A stretch of DNA of 64,000 nucleotides from Owenia fusiformis (GCA_903813345.2 CAIIXF020000001.1:21533915-21597914), one strand, 5' to 3'; numbered from the stretch's first letter, positions 49,627 through 61,443 are shown. Program-made: numbers and translations. Notes: generated from the sequence alone by a model not told the origin.

Positions 49627-52600
49627 TACTCTAAGAGCGAGGAGGAAAATTCTTAATAAATGGAGTATAGTTGGTTTGGCAGCATTTTCAGTTAGGGGGA
49701 AGTCTTGGATGAAAATTCTACCTAGGTGATAGCTTCACAGAGTGGTACATAATTCTTTTTTTTCAGGGATTAGCCCCCCACCCCCCAAAATAACCCCACC
49801 CCGGTAAAATAATTTTTTCATTCTCAATAACTTTAGATATCTTGATGTTTGTAAGTTACATACATAGACATTATATATATGAATCATTTGAAAAATAAAT
49901 AATGCCAATCACTCCTACAGAATTTGAATAATAGTACAAAGTGTGTACCCCAGGGGGCAAATTCGTGACCCATTTTCTCACTATTTAGAGCCTCACTTTT
50001 CAATCAGACACTGGAAGACATTGGAAAAATTCACCTGAAGTGCCCAGTAGCAGACCTATAAGCCCTGAAAGGTTCAAATTAATTGAATCAGTATGAGCCA
50101 AAAAAAAATTGTTGATTTTTTGAAAAATTTGACATTTTTGAGAGGCGTGATTTTGTGTATGACTATAGCTGAGGCCTATGGTTTCTAGATCTATCCCTCT
50201 TTGATAATAAATATGGTTTTGAAGTATGGAACTAAGATGTAAAAAATAATTAAAATAGGTTTTAAGGAAGTTAAAAGTTTTAAACAAGTTCAAAATTCGA
50301 AGAATTGTACAATATCAGGTCTGAATTTACGAATTTTAGGTAAGACCTTAGATGAGCCTTAGATTTTTCACATCTGTCCCCTTTTGATGGTATTTATGAT
50401 TTTGTAGTATGGAACTAAGATGTACAAAATAATTTAGATGGATTTGAAGGTTTAAGGATTTTAATCGAGTCCAAAATTTGAAGAATTGTACAATATCAGG
50501 TCTGAATTTATGAATTTCTGGTATGACCTTGGACGAGCCTTACGTTTTTTACATCCTTCCCTCTTTGATGATATTCATGGTTTTATAGTGTGGAACTAAG
50601 ATGTAAAATATAATGTAAATGAATTTTAAGAAGGTTTAAGGATCTTAATGAGTTCAAAATTTGAAGAATTGTACAATATCAGGTCTGAATTTACGAATTT
50701 CAGGTAAGACCTGGGATGGGCCTTATATTTTTACATCTGTCACTCTTTGATGATATGTATTGTTTTGTAGTGTGGATCTTAGATGCAAAAATGATTAAGA
50801 TGGTTTTGAAGAGTGTTTAAGGATTTTAATGAGTCCAAAATTTGAAGAATTGTATAATATCAGATCTGTATTTTTGAATTTCACGTATGATTGTGGATGA
50901 CCCTTTTGTTTTTTACATCTATATTTTACATCTATATCCCCCTTTGATGATATTCTTGGTTTTATGGTATGGAACTAAGATGTAAAATATAATTTAGATG
51001 AATTTTTAGAAGGTTTTAGGATTCCAACAAGGTTTGAAGAATTGTACAATATCAGGTCTGAATTTGCAAATTGTTGGTAAGACCTTTGGATGAGCCTTAT
51101 ATTCTCTACATCTGTCCATCTTTGATGATATGTATGGTTTTGTAGTGTGGAACTATGATGTAAAAAAATAATTTAGATGCGTTTTAAGAAGGTTTAAGGA
51201 TTTAAACAATTTGAAGAATTGTACAATATCAAGTCTGCAATTAACAAATTTCAAGTATAACCTTGGTTGGCCCATATGTTTTTTAAACCTATTCCCTTTT
51301 CATGATATATTTGGTTTAGTAGTGTGGAAATATGTAAAACATATTTTAGATAGGTTTTAAAAAAGCTTAACGTTTTAAACAAGTTCAAAATCTTGGCGTA
51401 TTGTACAATATCAGAAATTAACGAATTTAAAGTATAATCTTGCTTGGCCCTTATATTTTTAACATCTATCCCTTTTTGATGATATATGTATATATTGTTT
51501 AGTAGTGTGGAGCTAATATGTAAAACATAATTAAGATGGGTTCTAAAGAAGTTTAAGGATTTCAACAAGTTCAAATTTTTATGAATTGTACAATATCAGA
51601 GCTGATATTAATGAATTTTTGGTATTACCTTGGACGAGCCTTATGTTTTTTTACACCTATCCCTTTTTGATGGCATATATGGTTTAGTAGTGTTGAACTA
51701 AGATATTAAACATAAGTTAGACAGGTTTTAAACAAGTTTAAGGTTTTAAACAAGTTAAAAATATGAAGAATTGTACAATAACAGGTCTGGAATTTATTAA
51801 TTTTAGGTATAACTTTGGATGGCCTTATTATGTCACCACCAAAAGTGGTGACATATTGTTATGGTCTCCGTTTTTTTTGTGACGGCGGTTGGTGGTTGGT
51901 GGTTGGAGGTTGGGCGTCCGGCGTCTGTAACAATTTCTTACAACTTCCTATAACTTTACAAATACTGTTTAGACTGACTTCAATTTTTTTCTAAATCATC
52001 TACATGTTCTCAGAAGTTCAAATCTGACTTTAGATTTGACATTTGACCTTCAATGACCTTCTCAAGGTCAAAAAGGTCTTTTTTCAACTTGCTTCACATT
52101 GACTAAATTTTTTTCAAAATCATCTACATGTTCTCAGAAATTCAAATCTGACTTTAGATTTGACTTTAGATTTGACATTTGACCTTCAAATCTGACTTTA
52201 GATTTGACCTTCAATGACCTTCTCAAGGTCAAAAAAGGTCAAAAAGGTCTGTTTTCAACTTGCTTCAAATTGACTAAATTTTTTTTTCAAAATCATCTAT
52301 GTGTTCTCAGAAATTCAAATCTGACTTAAGATTTGACTTAAGATTTGACATTTGACCTTCAATGACCTTCTCAAGGTCAAAAAAGGTCAAAAAGGTCTGT
52401 TTTCAACTTGCTTCAAATTGACTAAATTTTTTTTCAAAATCATCTACGTGTTCTCAGAAATTCAAATCTGACTTTTGATTTGACTTAAGATTTGACATTT
52501 GACCTTCAATGACCTTCTCAAAGTCAAAAAAGGTCAAAAAGGTCTTTTTTCAACTTGCTTCAAATTGACTAAATTTTTTTTTCAAAATCATCTACATGTT

Positions 52601-55600
52601 CTCAGAAATTCAAATCTGACTTTAGATTTGACATTTGACCTTCAATGACCTTCTCAATGTCAAAAAAGGTCAAAAAGGTATTTTTTCATCTTGCTTCAAA
52701 TTGACTAAATATTTTTTTCAAAATCATCTACATGTTCTCAGAAATTCAAATATGACTTTAGATTTGACATTTTACCTTCAATGACCTTCTCAAGGTCAAA
52801 AAGGTCTTTTTTCAACTTGCTTCAAATTGACAAATTTTTTTTTTCAAAATCATCTACATGTTCTCAGAAATTCAAATCTGACTCTAGATTTGACATTTCA
52901 CCTTTAATGACCTTCTCAAGGTCAAAAAAGGTCAAAAAGGTCTGTTTTCAACTTGCTTCAAATTGACCTTTAGGGGGTGACATTTTGTCATGTTAATGCC
53001 TTGTTCGTTTTTTACATCTATCTCTCAATGATTATTATATAATATATGGTTGGTAATATATAGTAGTGTGGAACTAAGAGGTAAAACATAATTTAGATGG
53101 GTTTTGAGAAGGTTTAAGGTTTTAAAGCTGTTCAAAACTTGACAAATTGTACAATATCATATCTGACATTAACAAATTTCAGGTATATATCTCTCTATGA
53201 TGATATATATGGTTTAGTAATATGGAACTAAGATGTAAAACATAAATTTAGATCGATCGGTTTTAAGGAAGTTAAAAGGCAGAATCAGATCTATAGGGGT
53301 GATAAAATTACAAGCAACATGTCCAATTCACCTACCAATCTATTCCTTACAATCTAAAATACAATATCTTGAAAAAGATTCATGATGTGTTAAAAACTGA
53401 TGAAGTTATAATGGATTCAAAGTGCAAAAATGGGGGAAAAGTGTTTAAATACTCCCAAAATAATAAGAATGGTAACCATTCTTATGGAAAAATAATACAT
53501 TATTGTAGAAATCTTTAGTTTTCCTACACTAAAGTGTGCACTTTGGGGATTTTTAGCAAATAGACATGAAAAGGAATGACATAAGCCAGAAATATTCAAA
53601 AATTTAAACAATTTTTTGTTTGGCTGCTTGCTGGATCTGATTCTCTCTTTAAGGTTTTCAAGAAGTTCAAAACAAAACAAATTGTACAATATTAGGTCTG
53701 AAATTCTTAACCTCTTTGATGATTTACATGGTTTTGTAGTGTGGAACTAAAATGTAAAACAAAATTTAGGAATTTGAGCGGGGTTTTAAGGAGGTTTATA
53801 TTTATTACTTATTGCTAAATGATTATCTAGAAATTATCATCATTTTGCATTTTTTATAGTATTAAAAAACAGGGTAACCATCAATATTTCATGAATTTCA
53901 TTTTTATTGGGATCAACTTCGGACTATCATAACTTTGCACCTCTACCCCCAATCACCTTGATCTTTACACCAAAAGGTGTCAAATATCTGTGGCTCAAGC
54001 TAAAAATAATAATGATAGCACAAGAAAAACTTGCAAAAAGTACCATTTAAAAAACAGAGGGCTAGGTCAATTTGACCCCCCCTCCCCTGCAGACATAAGG
54101 GTTAAACTTCCTTAAAACCCAAAATTCCTAAATTATGTTTTACATTTTAGTCTCACACTACAGAACCATGTAAATCATCAAAGAGGTTTAGAATGTAAAG
54201 AGCATGAGGATCATTCAAATCTATACCTGAAATTTGTTAATTTCAGACCTGATATTGTACAATTTGTCAAGTTTTTGAACCTCTTTAGAACCTTAAACTT
54301 CCTTAAAACCCATCTAAATTATGATTTACACTTTAGTTCCATACAACAAAACCATATATGTCATCATAGAGAGATATATGTAAAAAACATAAGGCTCATC
54401 TAAGGCTATACCTGAAATTTGTTTATTTCAGGTCTCATATTGTACAATTTGTCAAGTTTTGAACTTGTTTAAAACCTTAAACCTCCTTAAAACCCATTTT
54501 AATTATGTTTTACCTTTTAGTTCCACACTGCTAAACCATATATATCATCAAAAAGGGATGTTAAAAACATAAGGGCCAACAAAGGTTATACTTGAAATCT
54601 GTTAATTTCAGATCTGATATTGTACAATTCATCAAGATTTTGAACTTGTTTAAAACATTTAGTTTTTTTAAAACCCATCCAAATTATGTCATACATATTA
54701 TTTCAACACTACTAAACCAAATATATCATGAAAAGGGATAGGTGTAAAAAAAACAAGAGAACCAACCAAGGTTATACTTGAAATGTGTTAATTGCAGACC
54801 TAATATTGTACAATTTTTCAAATTTTGAACTTGTGAAAATCCTAAAACCTTCTTAAAATCCATCTTAATTGTTTTTTACATCCTAGTTCCACACTACAAA
54901 ACAATACATATCATCAAAGAGGGACTGATGTAAAAAAAATAAGGCTTGCCCAAGGTCTTACCTGAAATTCATAAATTCAGACCTGATAGAGTACAATTCT
55001 TCAAATTTTGACTTGTTAAAATCCTTAAACCTTCTTAAAATCCATCTAAATTATATTTTACAGCTTAGTTTGTTACTAAAAAACCATAAATATCATCAAA
55101 GAGGGACAGATATAAAAAACATAAGGGTCATCCAAGGTCATACCTGAAATTCAGACCTGATATTGTACAATTCTTCAAATTTTGGACTTATTTAAAACTT
55201 TAAACTTCCTTAAAACCCATTTTAATTATTTTTTACATCTTAGTTCTACACTTTAAAACCATATTTAACATCAAAGAGGGATGGATCTAGAAACTATAAG
55301 CGTCAGCTATAGTCATACACAAAATCACCCATCTCGAAAATGTCAAAATTTTCAAAAAATCAACAATTTTTTTCTTGGCTCCTACAGATTCAATTAGTTT
55401 GAACCTTTCAGGGCTCATAAGCCTGCTACTAGGCACTTCACATGAATTTTTCCAATGTCTTCCAGTGTCTAATTGAAAAGTGAGGCTCTAAATAGTAAGA
55501 AAATGGGTCACCTAGGTAGAATTTTCATCCAAGACTTCCCCCTAACTGAAAATGCTGCCAAACCAACTATACTCCATTTATTAAGAATTTTCCTCCTCGC

Positions 55601-55610
55601 TCTTAGAGTA
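49627..55610. mobile_element. ~6-kb foldback element with tandem-unit arms
   Basis: The outer ends are long inverted repeats (TACTCTAAGAGCGAGGAGG at left, its complement at right), and CAA flanks both sides as a possible 3-bp duplication. Inside, both arms consist of ~183-bp units marked by GAATTGTACAATATCAGGTC: about eleven in the left arm and six inverted in the right. The arms meet around a loop near 53800-54090. Long inverted arms made of tandem subunits define foldback (FB/TU-like) elements. No transposase is seen. The left arm is enlarged by a nested hairpin element. Confidence 0.85.
51829..53003 (+). mobile_element. GTCACCACC hairpin element nested in the foldback
   Basis: A full copy of the family at 30345-31283: hairpin start TATGTCACCACCAAAAGTGG, GGCGTCCGGCGTC tract, about eight tandem units with GACCTTCAATGACCTTCTC, and end TGACATTTTGTCATG, TTAATGCCTTG. 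It interrupts one foldback unit between GGCCTTAT and CGTTTTTTACATC, so it inserted after the array existed. Copy number of the body differs from that of the other copy. Confidence 0.85.
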
Positions 55611-55617
55611 CAATAGT

Positions 55618-56222
55618 AACGTAAGGAAACGGCCATCACCTTCACATCAAAGATGGCGGACAGGAAGTGTTGATTTCGATATACTTTATAGTTGATGTAA
55701 TGCTTTGATATTTGAACTAAATTCGACTTATATGACAAAGAAACTCTGGGGTAGGATCATTTGTTCATATATCATGCATGGGCGCCACAGTTTAAAGATA
55801 TCTTCCATTGCTTAAGGGAACGTAACTGGGATTTTGGTTTTACAGATGATAAGATAACTGATATGCAGTGATGCAGTAACGTTATGAGAATTATAATGGA
55901 GAGCTAAGATGTCCAGTAACTGTCTATTGAAAACTAACATGACAGCTACAGTATCTTACATTTCCAGTTACAGTATCTTACATTTCCAGTTACTTTCCCT
56001 TAGTGGTGGAAGATATCGTTGAACTATGGCACCTACACATGATATATGAACAAATTATCATATTCCATAGTTCCCATGTCATATAAGCCTGATTTGGTTC
56101 AAATATCAAAGCATTATGCCAACTATAAAGTAGTTTAAATTGATGAAAACTAAAAATATTGAAACAATATTGACACTTCCAGTCTGCCATTTTTGATGCA
56201 AAGGTAACAGCCGTTACCTTCG
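55618..56222. mobile_element. Palindromic MITE next to the foldback
   Basis: The two halves are diverged inverted copies: CATTTGTTCATATATCATGC against GATATATGAACAAATTATC, and AAAGATGGCGGACAGGAAGTG against CACTTCCAGTCTGCCATTTT. The outer ends read GTAACG/GTTAC. No protein. Confidence 0.7.
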
Positions 56223-57369
56223 CTTGATACTGACCATTGTAACTGTTGGTGTAATTCTCCACAGCATAACTATTTAAGGGTTAATAACTTTGTGAAAAAA
56301 GTTACTTATTTTTGCAAAGTTACTAACATTCAAGAATGCAAGTTTAAAGTGTCTCACATATTCGATCAAAACGTGCCATGCAAACATGTTAGTCTACTTT
56401 ACTGGCCCCCCTTGCTGTAACAAGGAACCCAAAACACATTAAAACGTAAACATAAACCAACAATTAGTCACTTCACTATGAAAGTGAGGGGTGTTGCTGT
56501 GTGCATGGACTAACACAATATCAGTGGTCATTTACTGTGTCAACTTAGTAACCCTTGCATATCGTGCTCACTCAAGTATTGAATAATTTTTTTATGATCT
56601 AAATGTTTGTGGTTTATAAAAAAATGTGATATATTTTAGTTAGGAATACATTAATTAATATATTCATTCAAACAGCACTAGAATGTGGGAAGAAAGAGCA
56701 ATGGTGACAAAATGCAGACAGAATTTTCCGTAAGGGTTTCAAACATTTCTGAACACAATCATACATGTACTTCATGTGTACTGTTATTTTTAGTGCTGTA
56801 TTTATAGATATAATTTCACGTATTAAAATCATATTTTCCAGCAATGACTTCAAATTCGGAACCACACCCATATGACATTTTCTTCAATAACTCCAAATAT
56901 GTGTAAACATTGACCATGTGCATATAAATTCAGATTTCACGAGCTCTTTCCTATTCGAGTACCTCATACACCCCTGCATGGATTTGAGTTGGATTCGGCT
57001 TTTATACGTGAGCCGACACACTCACAAACGCTGATTGGATAAAGATTGCGAGAATCTTTAAAGTAAATTTTACCAGCAACAAAAATGCAAAACTTAACAA
57101 ACTTTCAAGAAATAAACCCCTGAATAAGAGTATTTTTGTGTCACCCTGTAAGTTTAACCTAAAAGTATATATAGCCACAATTCTAGACAAAACCTTGCAA
57201 ATGTAGCAAATACAGTTTATAATAATTTATTAAAATTAACCAAACAGATATCAAAGTCTTAATTTACTAAATCAGTAATTTGATCTTAGCTCATCCAGGT
57301 AGTATGGGATCATCTATTGCATTATTATATAGTAAATACAGGAAAATGAAAAAGAGGTTCAGAGGTTTC
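56223..57369. other. Intergenic stretch before the TLR locus
   Basis: No gene recognised. Part of it (about 57130-57320: TTTTTGTGTCA, GCCACAATTCTAGACA, AATTTGATCTTAGCTCATCC) shows weak similarity to 61790-61960 on the other side of the TLR gene. Confidence 0.4.
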
Positions 57370-57375
57370 TTTATT
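57370..57375 (-). promoter_or_regulatory. Candidate TLR poly(A) signal
   Basis: AATAAA on the minus strand, 213 bases downstream of the last TIR codon. Suitable position for the 3' end of the original receptor transcript. Confidence 0.45.
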
Positions 57376-57587
57376 GAAACCTGAATAAAACTTGTATAAA
57401 TATATTTTTTAAATTACATTATGACTGACTTCATTTGTATATTTTGTATAAAGGTGGAGAGAATCAAACAAATGAGTTCAGGTCAATCTTAAATGTCATT
57501 GAAAAATAATAAAACATTAAGTTTTCACATCACTTACTCAAGTTACAGAGGTCAAAGTCCATGGTGAATCTACATGTGAATGATATT

Positions 57588-58027
57588 TTATGGTTCAAGA
57601 AGTTCTTGAAGGACTTCATTATCACCATCATTGCTCTGGTATAAATACTGGCTATCTTCATTTCCCTGATATCTTGGGTCACCAAGAGCATCTTTCATCT
57701 TCCTCCAGAACAGCTGTTTCCTGTCTTCATCCTCACTCCACTCCAAGTACACCCGGGTCTCAAGTAGTGAACGTAGAGTGGGTGTGATCAGCTCTGGGGG
57801 TAGGACATCCACAGGCTCTTTTAGTATCAATATCAAACAGTCTCGCCCCCTGGTAGCAAGCTCACCTCTGGCAAGGTTCATTTCAAATGTGCACCAACCA
57901 CTTCGGAGAAAATTATGGCTAATAATCAGAATTATCTTGTTGCTTTTGCTGATGCTTTCAATGATAATGTCAGCAATGTAAGCACCTGGCATGAAGTTGC
58001 GGTCATCTATGCATATATTATAGTTGT
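57588..58027 (-). pseudogene. C-terminal TIR-domain fragment of the broken TLR
   Basis: The 146-codon remainder of the TIR domain: box 2 CIDDRNFMPGAYIADII, then NKIILIISHNFLRSGWCTFE, ELITPTLRSLLETRVYLEW and box 3 LFWRKM. The frame runs 5' into the inserted element, which supplies a spurious N-terminus rich in RTDR repeats from its GTCCGTCTGTC tract; that extension is not part of the receptor. Confidence 0.85.
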
Positions 58028-59510
58028 TATGTCCCCACCACATAGTGTGGGGCCATATTGTCGGCCTAGGCGCGTCCGTCCGTCTGTCTGTCCGTCTGTC
58101 TGTCCGTCTGTCCGTACGTCCGGCAGTTTTCTCCAAAACCGCTACAGATATCACCTTCAAATTTTCAGGGATAACTTATGAGTGCATACAGATGTGGATG
58201 AAAAAAAATTAACTCGATACCTACTTCCTGTCGGCCATTTTGAAGTCAAATGCTAAAATCCTTGTCTGCAAACTTTAAGAAAAACTGCTTCACAGTTGCT
58301 TTTAAAACTTTAACATCTTGTTCAACTCACTTCATTCTAGATCTGATTAGGTTTTGGACCTGCTAGCTCAGTCATGTCAGCCATTTTGAATGTCTTAAGA
58401 AAAGTTAGCGCGCGATAATACTTTGTATCATATTGAATGGTGTTTTTGAGTTTTCATACTTTAACTATTTAGTAGCTTTATAAATAATTTCAGATGTACT
58501 TTGCTGTAAAAGCCTACTTTATTGTTAACAGTAGTTATATGTGATAATTTGTAAAAAGAAATCAGCAAAAACTCGTAAGGACTTTTTTATTGTAGGCCAT
58601 TTTGGATTTTTCGGTCCTAAAATCTTGTCTGTGAAGTCTTGTCTGCGCGTTTTCAGGTGAACCGTTTGGTGGATCAATTTCAAATTTTCAGGGATGATTC
58701 TTAGTATAAAAATCTAGATCTCATTAGTTTTTTGGCATTCTGGGTAAATGTCAAGGCAGCCATTTTGGATTTTCCGTCCTAAAATCTTGTCTGTAAAGTC
58801 TTGTCTACTCGTTTTCAGGTGAACCGTTTCGTAGATCAATTTCAAATTTTCAGGAATGATTCTCAGTATGAAAATCTAGAGCTGATTAGTTTTTTTGCAT
58901 TCTGGGTAAATGTCAAGGCAGCCATTTTGGATTTTCCGTCTTAAAATCTTGCCTGTAAAGTCTTGTCTACGCGTTTTTAGGAGAACGGTTTGATAGATCA
59001 ATTTCAAATTTTCAGGGATGATTCTTTGTATGAAAATCTACATCTGATTACTTTTTTTGCATTCTGCGTAAATGTTAAGGCAGCCATTTTGGATTTTCTG
59101 TCCTAAAATCTTGTCTGTAAAGTCTTGTCTACCCGTTTTCAGGTGAACCGTTTGGTAGATCAATTTCATATTTTCAGGGATGATTCTTAGTATGAAAATC
59201 TACAAACAGATTAGTTTTTTGACATTCTGGGTAAATGTCAAGGCAGCCATTTTGGATTTTCCATCCTGAAATCTTGTCTGTAAAGTCTTGTTTACATGTT
59301 TTCTGGTTAACTGTGTGAGGGATCAATTTCAAATTTTCAGGGGTGGTTCTTAGTATGAAAATCTAGAACTGACTAAATTTTTGGCATTCTGGGTAAATTT
59401 TAAGGTGGCCACTTTGGATTTTCCGTCCTCAAATTGTGTTGGTAAAGTCTTGTCTACTCATTTTCAGGATAACCATTTCACGGGATCACCACTTGGTGGG
59501 GACATTTTGT
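58028..59510 (+). mobile_element. GTCCCCACC hairpin element inserted in the TLR
   Basis: It begins TATGTCCCCACCACATAGTG and TGGGGCCATATTGTCGG, followed by a GTCCGTCTGTCTGTCCG tract and about five tandem units of ~165 bp (GTCTTGTCTAC, TTTTCAGGTGAACCGTTT, TTCAAATTTTCAGGGATGAT, GGCATTCTGGGTAAATGTCA, GCCATTTTGGATTTTCC), and ends GGTGGGGACATTTTGT. The ends match the layout of the GTCACC family, but the tandem unit matches the CACCCTAAGGTG element at 45064. The insertion splits the TIR domain. Confidence 0.85.
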
Positions 59511-59598
59511 ACACATTTGTGTTCTTGTATTTATCTGCTAGATGTGCATATATGTTGGTCAGTGCCCAGTTTTTGTCCAGAGAGCTGTAACTCATAAA

Positions 59599-61383
59599 TC
59601 AATCAAAGTCAAACTGAAAATCAACCTGTTGATGACGTCTGAGTAATGCCCTTATCAGAAGGGCTAGATAGTGTATTTTGTATCTACGCCTGTAGATACA
59701 GATAACAAGCACACTGCCTAGTACAACAAGTCCAAAAGATACCACAGGTGGAATTATCATAGCCTTCCAGCAATCCCATTTCATCCCAGGTAACAAAATG
59801 TCATTGATTGCCACTTCTGAGCCATTGATGTGAATACATGTTACTTCTTGCCATTTGTAGATGTTATCACTATGTGTTTGCGTCCAGTCTATAAGCTTGA
59901 AAGAATCACAGTTACAGATCAAAGGATTATGTCTGATGTCTATTGTTAAATTCCTGCTTGATGTTTTTATTAGTTCATCAATTTCCTTTCTTTTGTTTTC
60001 TTCAATAGTATTTATGTGATTGTTTGATATATTGAGGATTCTCAAGGATTTAAGCTGTGTCAGTATAATTACGATCTGTTTTATTTTGTTACCACTCAAG
60101 TTGAGAATTTCAAGTCCTGTTGTGTCAACAAAGGCCTTTGCATCGATATCTGTTATATCATTGTATGACACATCGATGAGTCGCTGCTTTGAACAGTTTT
60201 TGAAGATGGTGGAAGAAGAGTTAGATGAATGAAGTATTGCTCTGTTGTTTGCCAAGTCAAGATATTGTAGACTTTCAAAGTAGCCAGTCTCACATGTGAA
60301 GAATTCAGGTGCAAAAATACAGTCATTATCACTATATACAAATCTTTCCAAATTAACCAGTCCTTTGAGTGCACCACCTATATAAGTGGTGACAAAACTA
60401 GCAGAGGCTTCAATGATCTTGATCTTATTGTTATGTTGCAACTTTACTCCAAATGGAAGGTGATAAGGAGCAATATCCACAGTGGTCTGCCTCAGGTGTA
60501 CCTCGACAAGGCCCGCAGGAACTGCCCATTCATTTTCACTCATTTTCTTTGAAAATGGGACAATGATATTGTTTCTTTTGAATAAAACATTACTGTTGCC
60601 TTCTATTTTCACCACCCTTAGATATCTCATCAAATAAATGTCAAAAAATATATTGGTCCCTGGAAATCTCCCTCGTAATATATTACTTGACAAATCTATC
60701 ATTTCTAATTGGGGCACATTGTGGGAAAACCCAGGTTCAATTGCAAATATTCCTTTTTCTGCTAGAACCATCTTCTTCAAATGGCAGTGTTTGAAATATC
60801 GCAAATGTTTGTTTTCTAGCACAAAGGGCATGAGGGTAATTTGTTTATATATGATTGCCTCAATTGTTGAATTTTGTAGACCTTCAAATGCATCAAATAA
60901 AGCTATTCTGGAATCAAGTTTTGATTCATCCCCCATACCATTGACTTGAATTGTGTGTATATTTTCCAATGGCTTGTAAACAAGTTTGTGAAAACGTTCT
61001 GGTTTAAAAGGATTATGGCCTATCATGAGATACTGCAGATTTCCAAGACCAGTAAATGTATGGTTTCCAAAAATAGCTATTTTGTTCAGATCAATGTCCA
61101 ACACTTCCAAGTTCTGATATAGTTGTCCTAACAACCCATCAGGCAAATGAGTTATGCAATTATTATATAGTCTAAGTACTGTTATATCTCTTGGTAACTC
61201 TTGTGGCAATGACGCAATATTTCTTGATGAGCAATCGGCAGTGAGGCCAACACAGTCACACACTTGACAGCTGCTTTTGTGTTTTGATTCCAATGCATTT
61301 CTAGAAGCAGATATTAAGTTTCCATAAACATGTACCAACAAAGATATCAGAAGAAAAGCTATCATCAGCTGGTATGAAATCAT
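59599..61383 (-). CDS. TIR-less TLR ectodomain + membrane ORF (594 aa)
   Basis: This is the intact open part of the broken receptor gene. Residues 1-21 are a signal peptide; Cys39, 42, 44 and 51 form the N-terminal cap; leucine-rich repeats follow (LEVLDIDLNKIAIFGNHTF, LQYLDLANNRAI, LEILNLSGNKIKQI, LRILNISNNHINTI); the C-terminal cap has NPLICNCDSFKLIDW and WDCW; residues about 542-564 form the membrane helix (VVSFGLVVLGSVLVICIY). A 30-residue basic tail ends at the TGA. If translated, the product would be a membrane-anchored receptor without a signalling domain. Whether it is made is unknown. Confidence 0.8.
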   Translation of the reverse strand: MISYQLMIAFLLISLLVHVYGNLISASRNALESKHKSSCQVCDCVGLTADCSSRNIASLPQELPRDITVLRLYNNCITHLPDGLLGQLYQNLEVLDIDLNKIAIFGNHTFTGLGNLQYLMIGHNPFKPERFHKLVYKPLENIHTIQVNGMGDESKLDSRIALFDAFEGLQNSTIEAIIYKQITLMPFVLENKHLRYFKHCHLKKMVLAEKGIFAIEPGFSHNVPQLEMIDLSSNILRGRFPGTNIFFDIYLMRYLRVVKIEGNSNVLFKRNNIIVPFSKKMSENEWAVPAGLVEVHLRQTTVDIAPYHLPFGVKLQHNNKIKIIEASASFVTTYIGGALKGLVNLERFVYSDNDCIFAPEFFTCETGYFESLQYLDLANNRAILHSSNSSSTIFKNCSKQRLIDVSYNDITDIDAKAFVDTTGLEILNLSGNKIKQIVIILTQLKSLRILNISNNHINTIEENKRKEIDELIKTSSRNLTIDIRHNPLICNCDSFKLIDWTQTHSDNIYKWQEVTCIHINGSEVAINDILLPGMKWDCWKAMIIPPVVSFGLVVLGSVLVICIYRRRYKIHYLALLIRALLRRHQQVDFQFDFD

Positions 61384-61443
61384 TGTTCTAATATTCCTCA
61401 GTACTTAAAATTGAAATTCAATTGGGATTCAATTTTTGTCTTG

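Larger units (their letters stand above)
57588..61383 (-). pseudogene. Toll-like receptor gene, disrupted in the TIR domain
   Basis: A single-exon receptor of the vertebrate-like single-cysteine-cluster type: signal peptide, LRR ectodomain, one membrane helix, then a cytoplasmic TIR domain that would recruit adaptors such as MyD88. Two lesions break it. First, an in-frame TGA at 59599-59601 sits between FDFD and FMSYSSLDKNW, exactly where TIR box 1 normally reads DAF or DVF. Second, a 1.48-kb hairpin element (58028-59510) splits the TIR domain after KYKNTNVY; the rest, from NYNICIDDRNFMPG (box 2) to LFWRKMKDAL (box 3), continues at 58027 and reaches its normal stop at 57588. Upstream and downstream parts are otherwise open and well conserved, so inactivation looks recent. 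The ectodomain ORF could still be expressed without TIR. Confidence 0.88.

Noticed and set aside
50000-51574. Related frames (MNLFKTFNFLKTYF and MNLLKSLNFFRTHL) as a gene family
   Set aside because: They are translations of the ~183-bp foldback repeat units and are interrupted by stops in neighbouring units.
57588-58160. Stand-alone 190-aa TIR protein
   Set aside because: Its N-terminal RTDR-rich part comes from the GTCCGTCTGTC tract of an inserted element; the TIR part is the broken tail of the upstream receptor.
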